DNA of 64,000 bases from Amnibacterium setariae. GTDB taxonomy: Bacteria; Actinomycetota; Actinomycetes; Actinomycetales; Microbacteriaceae. The translations under genes and the position numbers were made by a program. The notes below the pieces were generated by a model. That model did no database searches. It saw only the letters and a list, made by a program, of their open reading frames with translations, and was not told where the DNA came from. The first letter of the stretch is position 1. Each line of letters opens with the position of its first letter. Shown here piece by piece: positions 59,396-64,000 of the stretch. The stretch is from positions 1,426,001 through 1,490,000 of the forward strand of contig NZ_QXTG01000001.1 of assembly GCF_003581425.1 (NCBI RefSeq). Direction: 5' to 3'.

Positions 59396-60205
59396 ATGGC
59401 ATTCGACATCGACACCTTCGCCGAGTCCAGCACCGCCGTCGCCTGGAGCGACATCGACCTGGACGCGTTCCGCGAGAACCCGCTCCCCGAGGACTCCCTC
59501 CGGGCGCTGCGGTACATGTGCGACGTCGAGTACCACACCGTCTGCTACCTCCGGGACATGCTCGTCACCCCGTCGCACGGCGACGGCGAGGTCTCCACGT
59601 TCATGACGATGTGGAACCGCGAGGAGTACTGGCACGGCGAGGCGCTCGCCGCCGTGCTCAAGGTGCACGGCATCGAGGTCGAGTACGACCAGCTGAAGGC
59701 CAGCCGCATCAAGCTCGGCTGGCGCGACCGGATCGACCCGATCAAGCAGGCCGTCTACGGGAACATCGTCGGCAAGGACTTCGTCGCCACCCACATGTCG
59801 TGGGGGAGCGTGAACGAGCGCGGCGCCGCCTCCGCCTACCGCCGCCTCGCGGCGCTCGAGCCGCACCCGGCGCTCGCGCCGCTGCTGAAGCGCATCGCCG
59901 CGCAGGAGAGCCGGCACATCGCCTTCTACACGACGCAGGCGACGAAGCGGCTCGAGGAGTCGAAGCTCGCCCGCGCCTTCACCCGCTTCGCGCTGTCGAA
60001 GGTGTGGGGCCCGGTCGGGTCCACGATCGAGCCGGAGGAGGAGGTCCGCTTCGTGATGGGCTACCTCTTCGACGGCCCCGACGGCCTCCGCGAGGTCCGG
60101 AAGATGGACGAGGCGATCGCGAAGCTCCCCGGCATGCAGGGCCTCGCCATCAACGAGGCGGCCTTCCGCGCCCGCGGCCTCTACGCGGACCTCCCCGCCG
60201 CCTGA
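59396..60205 (+). CDS. Ferritin-like (diiron) protein, desaturase/oxygenase-like
   Basis: A 269-residue four-helix protein with a complete carboxylate-bridged diiron signature: E45 (VEYHT), E77-Y-W-H80 (EEYWH), E141 (VNERG) and E171-S-R-H174 (ESRH). This pattern is found in acyl-ACP desaturase-like and ferritin-like oxygenase proteins. A C-terminal domain with LPGMQGLAINEAAFRARGL follows. Hydroxylation, desaturation or peroxidase chemistry with O2 is possible; the substrate is unknown. ATG 59396 is 9 bp after the degenerate paralog, so the two are one operon. Confidence 0.85.
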   Translation: MAFDIDTFAESSTAVAWSDIDLDAFRENPLPEDSLRALRYMCDVEYHTVCYLRDMLVTPSHGDGEVSTFMTMWNREEYWHGEALAAVLKVHGIEVEYDQLKASRIKLGWRDRIDPIKQAVYGNIVGKDFVATHMSWGSVNERGAASAYRRLAALEPHPALAPLLKRIAAQESRHIAFYTTQATKRLEESKLARAFTRFALSKVWGPVGSTIEPEEEVRFVMGYLFDGPDGLREVRKMDEAIAKLPGMQGLAINEAAFRARGLYADLPAA

Positions 60206-60212
60206 CCCGTCC

Positions 60213-60278
60213 CTAGCGGGGCCCTCCGCTGCAGATCTACGCGAGCGCTCCGCTCCATCTGCGACGGAGCGCCCCGCC
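60213..60278. repeat. R4 palindromic repeat, left copy
   Basis: CCTAGCGGGGCCCTCCGCTG begins a 66-bp element that matches, in reverse complement, the element at 61381-61449 over nearly its whole length. It has its own CGCTGCAGATC ... ATCTGCGACGG arms. The remaining 94 bp up to 60372 hold a short GCTGCTGCAG tract but no gene. Confidence 0.8.
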
Positions 60279-60372
60279 AAAGCGGGCCGCCCGCCGCTGC
60301 TGCAGTGGCGGATCGGGTCCTCCCCAGGCGGAGTCGGTGCAAGGGGCGGTAGGCCGGGCCATCATCCCGGGC

Positions 60373-61380
60373 GTGCAGACGTCAGACGCCCCCGTCGTCG
60401 ACCCGTGGCGGCTCGAGATCCTCGTGGTCTCGGGCGGGACGCGCAGCTCCTCGGAGCGCAGCAGCATCAGCCGGGACGTCGCAGCCGGGCTGCTGCTCCG
60501 CCTGTGTCCGCGGGGCTACGTCGAGCGGTCCGCGTTCGAGGCGCTCACGCCCGAGCAGCAGCACCTCGTCCGGCTCCGAGCCGTGACGGCGACGTCCCCG
60601 CGCCCGGTCGTGGTGTCGCACTGGTCCGCCGCGGTCGTTCACGGACTCCCGGTCCTCCGCTCGCGGGCGGCCGCGGTCCACGTCACCGTGCCTGAGGACG
60701 ACGACCGGCACCGCACGGGCGTCGTCACCCATCACTTCCTCGTCGAGGACGAGGAGGTCGTGCTGATCGGGGACCTGCTCGTGACCGGCGTCGGACGCAC
60801 GGTGGTCGACGTGGCCGGAGCGTCCTCGTTCGAGGAGGGCGTGATGGCGGCGGACGCCGCGCTGCTCGCCGGTCTTCCGCGGGAGACGCTCGAAGCGGCA
60901 GCGGACCTCGCCGGCGAGCGCCGCGCGTCCCGTCGCATCGAGGACGTCGTCGCCTTCGCGCATCCGGGCGGGGAGTCCGCCGCCGAGTCCCGCTTCCGGG
61001 CGTCAGCCATGCGGCTGGGCCTCGAGGTCCCCGTGCTGCAGCGCCCGGTGCGCGTCCGGGACGGCGAGGTGTTCCTCGACGGCTGGTTCCGGTCGGCCGA
61101 TGCCGGCGTCGAGGTCGACGGCGAGCAGAAGTACCTCGACGCCGCGATGGCGCCGCAGGGGCCGGCGCGAGCCGTCATCCGGGAGAAGCGGCGCGAGGAC
61201 GACGTCCGCCTCGAAGTCCGCGCACTGGTACGCATCGGATGGGTCCAGTCGGGCTCACCGGCAGCGCTCCGCGTCGTGCTCGCTCGGGTCGGCGTCCGGC
61301 CCACGAACCCGCGCACCGCGTTCGCGGCCTACTGCGAGCAGGCACGGCTCGCTCGGCCTCGACGCCGTTCCAGAACCTGA
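60373..61380 (+). CDS. AbiEi-like / DUF559 (endonuclease-fold) protein
   Basis: A 335-residue protein of a large actinobacterial family. The N-terminal third resembles an AbiEi-type antitoxin winged helix with a VVSHWSAAVVHGLPVL segment. The C-terminal third matches DUF559, which has a Vsr-like PD-(D/E)xK fold: AESRFRASAMRLGL, FLDGWF and VEVDGEQKYLDA. The likely catalytic Asp, Glu/Asp and Lys are present. GTG 60373 is chosen over GTG 60337, which lies in the repeat tail. There is no AbiEii-like toxin nearby. It lies alone between two inverted R4 copies and has less GC-biased codon use than its neighbours. The role is unknown. Confidence 0.75.
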   Translation: MQTSDAPVVDPWRLEILVVSGGTRSSSERSSISRDVAAGLLLRLCPRGYVERSAFEALTPEQQHLVRLRAVTATSPRPVVVSHWSAAVVHGLPVLRSRAAAVHVTVPEDDDRHRTGVVTHHFLVEDEEVVLIGDLLVTGVGRTVVDVAGASSFEEGVMAADAALLAGLPRETLEAAADLAGERRASRRIEDVVAFAHPGGESAAESRFRASAMRLGLEVPVLQRPVRVRDGEVFLDGWFRSADAGVEVDGEQKYLDAAMAPQGPARAVIREKRREDDVRLEVRALVRIGWVQSGSPAALRVVLARVGVRPTNPRTAFAAYCEQARLARPRRRSRT

Positions 61381-61449
61381 CGGGGCGCTCCGCTGCAGAG
61401 CGGCGCGAGCGCTCGGGCGGATCTGCAGCGGAAGGCCCCGCTAGCGGGG
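61381..61449. repeat. R4 palindromic repeat, right copy (inverted)
   Basis: CGGGGCGCTCCGCTGCAGAG begins right after the stop codon of the AbiEi/DUF559-like gene; the element ends GGCCCCGCTAGCGGGG and covers the stop of the convergent DUF779 gene (61441-61443). Its reverse complement matches 60213-60278, so the gene is bracketed by inverted repeats. Confidence 0.85.
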
Positions 61450-61854
61450 GAGGGGCTGGGCGCGGAGGGGGAAGCGCGGGGTGATGCCGAGCTCCGCGAC
61501 CTCCTCGTCCGTGAGCATGCGGCTGCGGATGAGGAAGCGCTTGCCCTCCGGCGCCTCCACCGAGAAGCCGCTGCCGCGCCCGTCGACGAGGTCGATCGTG
61601 ATGTGCGTGAACTTCCAGAGCTCGTACTGCGACGCGGACATGTACACGGGCACCGGGTCGAAGCCGTCGACGGCGAGGTCGCCGAGGTGCACGTCGGAGG
61701 CGCCCGTGCGGAACATGCCGACGGGGTAGCACATGGGGCTCGACCCGTCGCAGCAGCCGCCGGACTGGTGGAACATCAGCGGCCCGTGCTTGCCCGCGAG
61801 CGTGCGCAGCAGGTCCGCCGCCGCAGGCGTGACGTCGATCTTCGACGCCGTCAT
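61441..61854 (-). CDS. DUF779 protein, aldehyde-dehydrogenase-associated
   Basis: A 137-residue DUF779 protein with the conserved FHQSGGCCDGSSPMCYP cysteine cluster (about residues 28-44), VHLGDLAVDGFDPV and the WKFTHITIDLVDGRGSGFSVE segment. It lies 97 bp after the aldehyde dehydrogenase on the same strand, the usual place for DUF779 genes, which suggests a role with the enzyme or in copper/metal handling. Three cysteines suggest metal binding. The exact function is not established. A hairpin at 61896-61932 separates it from the dehydrogenase. Confidence 0.92.
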   Translation of the reverse strand: MTASKIDVTPAAADLLRTLAGKHGPLMFHQSGGCCDGSSPMCYPVGMFRTGASDVHLGDLAVDGFDPVPVYMSASQYELWKFTHITIDLVDGRGSGFSVEAPEGKRFLIRSRMLTDEEVAELGITPRFPLRAQPLPR

Positions 61855-61895
61855 GGGGAACTCCTCGGTTTCGGGACGGGGTGGGGGACGGGAAG

Positions 61896-61932
61896 GGCCC
61901 GTCGCGCGAGACGACGCATCGCGCGACGGGCC
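61896..61932 (-). terminator. Hairpin between aldehyde dehydrogenase and DUF779
   Basis: GGCCCGTCGCGCGA pairs perfectly over 14 bp with its complement across a 9-nt loop. Placed between two genes of one operon, it probably attenuates transcription or protects the upstream mRNA rather than ending it fully. Confidence 0.75.
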
Positions 61933-61951
61933 GGCCGGTGGAGGGGAGGGA

Positions 61952-63535
<1,584 letters not shown>

Positions 63536-63678
63536 GGTCGTTCGTCCTTCCAGACCTCGTCGTCCGGGCCGCGCCGCCGACCCGGTTCGCGGGCCGGTCG
63601 GGCGGTCGGGCGCGGTCCCCGCGCCCGGTGCCGACGGTAGGCGCGCGCACGTTGCACCCCGTTGCAGCCCGGCGGCGG

Positions 63679-64000
63679 TCAGCCGAGGGCGTCGAGGCGC
63701 GCGACGACGCCGGCCCGCTTCGGCGAGCGGGCCGGGAGGAGGCGCAGCGCGGTGAACAGGGGCTCCGGGTCGCCCGGCGCGACGCGCTCCGCGTAGTCGA
63801 GCAGCAGGGCGGGGGAGGCGCTCTCCAGCAGCGCCTCGCGGAGCCGGCCCGACGCCTCCGCGCGGATCGCCTCGATCCCCGGCGCGACCGAGCCCGGCAG
63901 GACCTCGCCCCGCCACGCGTCGAGCGCCGCCCGGTGCGCGCCGCGGTCGAGCAGCGCGAGCAGCTGCCGCACGTCGAGGTCGATCGGCACGGGCAGCCGG
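63679..64000 (-). CDS. C-terminal end of a probable GAF/helix-turn-helix regulator (truncated)
   Basis: Only the last 106 codons or so are in the window. They encode an alpha-helical tail ([22 protein letters not shown], then [20 protein letters not shown]) that resembles the ends of the GAF-domain transcriptional regulators found before aldehyde dehydrogenase genes in actinobacteria. The gene reads the same way as the dehydrogenase and lies 143 bp upstream of it. The DNA-binding and sensor domains are off the right edge, so the assignment is tentative. Confidence 0.6.
   Translation of the reverse strand, partial: RLPVPIDLDVRQLLALLDRGAHRAALDAWRGEVLPGSVAPGIEAIRAEASGRLREALLESASPALLLDYAERVAPGDPEPLFTALRLLPARSPKRAGVVARLDALG

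Noticed and set aside
60373-61380. Complete toxin-antitoxin pair
   Set aside because: Only the AbiEi/DUF559-like protein is present; no AbiEii-type nucleotidyltransferase toxin is adjacent.

Overview
This is a 64-kb piece of a very GC-rich (roughly three quarters G+C) actinobacterial chromosome. The class-II-type HelD helicase, Pol-PE-Lig type LigD with Ku, MarP-type protease, DUF6412/YidC pair, DUF4192 protein, many GTG starts and a nusA-infB-rbfA-truB-ribF type region all point to Micrococcales, most likely Microbacteriaceae. The species cannot be told from the sequence. I see no rRNA, tRNA, CRISPR, prophage, transposase or large biosynthetic cluster. It reads as ordinary chromosomal backbone with many small lineage-specific genes.

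Layout. 1-7.9 kb: translation and cofactor core (3' end of infB, rbfA, truB, ribF, with small membrane proteins) interrupted by mutY, an acetyltransferase, a P-loop-less kinase-like protein and panE. 8-15.9 kb: deoC, a GDSL hydrolase, a Stealth phosphotransferase, a cyclic-nucleotide phosphodiesterase-like enzyme, psuG-psuK and an FAD oxidoreductase with a damaged Rieske domain. 16-22 kb: SNF2 helicase, DUF6412 plus YidC paralog, an unusual 2H-phosphoesterase/nucleotidyltransferase fusion, a formaldehyde/alcohol dehydrogenase and a small four-cysteine protein. 22-31 kb: oligopeptidase B with maltokinase, a hendecad-repeat membrane protein, and the divergent ligD/ku non-homologous end-joining pair. 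31-40.5 kb: FAD-linked oxidase, PrsW protease, a Tat-exported DUF1800/DUF1501 pair, an M50 protease with an MFS carrier, FKBP and apt. 40.5-46.9 kb: DUF4192, HelD, MarP and rpsO with a strong terminator. 46.9-58.4 kb: redox enzymes, a SWIM-SNF2 helicase, a TetR/MFS efflux pair, a phosphotransferase, a FUSC protein and an FAH hydrolase. 58.5-64 kb: two tandem ferritin-like proteins (one without metal ligands), an AbiEi/DUF559-like protein between inverted repeats, and an aldehyde dehydrogenase/DUF779 module with the end of its probable regulator.

Two window-wide themes stand out. First, several unrelated palindromic repeat families (R1 at four loci, R2 at four loci, R3 and R4 arrays, and a 14-bp array) all lie directly after stop codons, mostly between convergent genes, so different sequences seem to fill the same 3'-end role. 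In R1 the arms show paired compensatory substitutions. Second, many genes have a TANNNT-like -10 box 6-9 nt before the start codon and no Shine-Dalgarno sequence, which indicates widespread leaderless transcripts. The best candidates for new biology are the 2H-nucleotidyltransferase fusion, the R1 and R4 repeats, and the proteins that have lost catalytic or metal-binding residues (Rieske-like domain, ferritin-like paralog, P-loop-less kinase).
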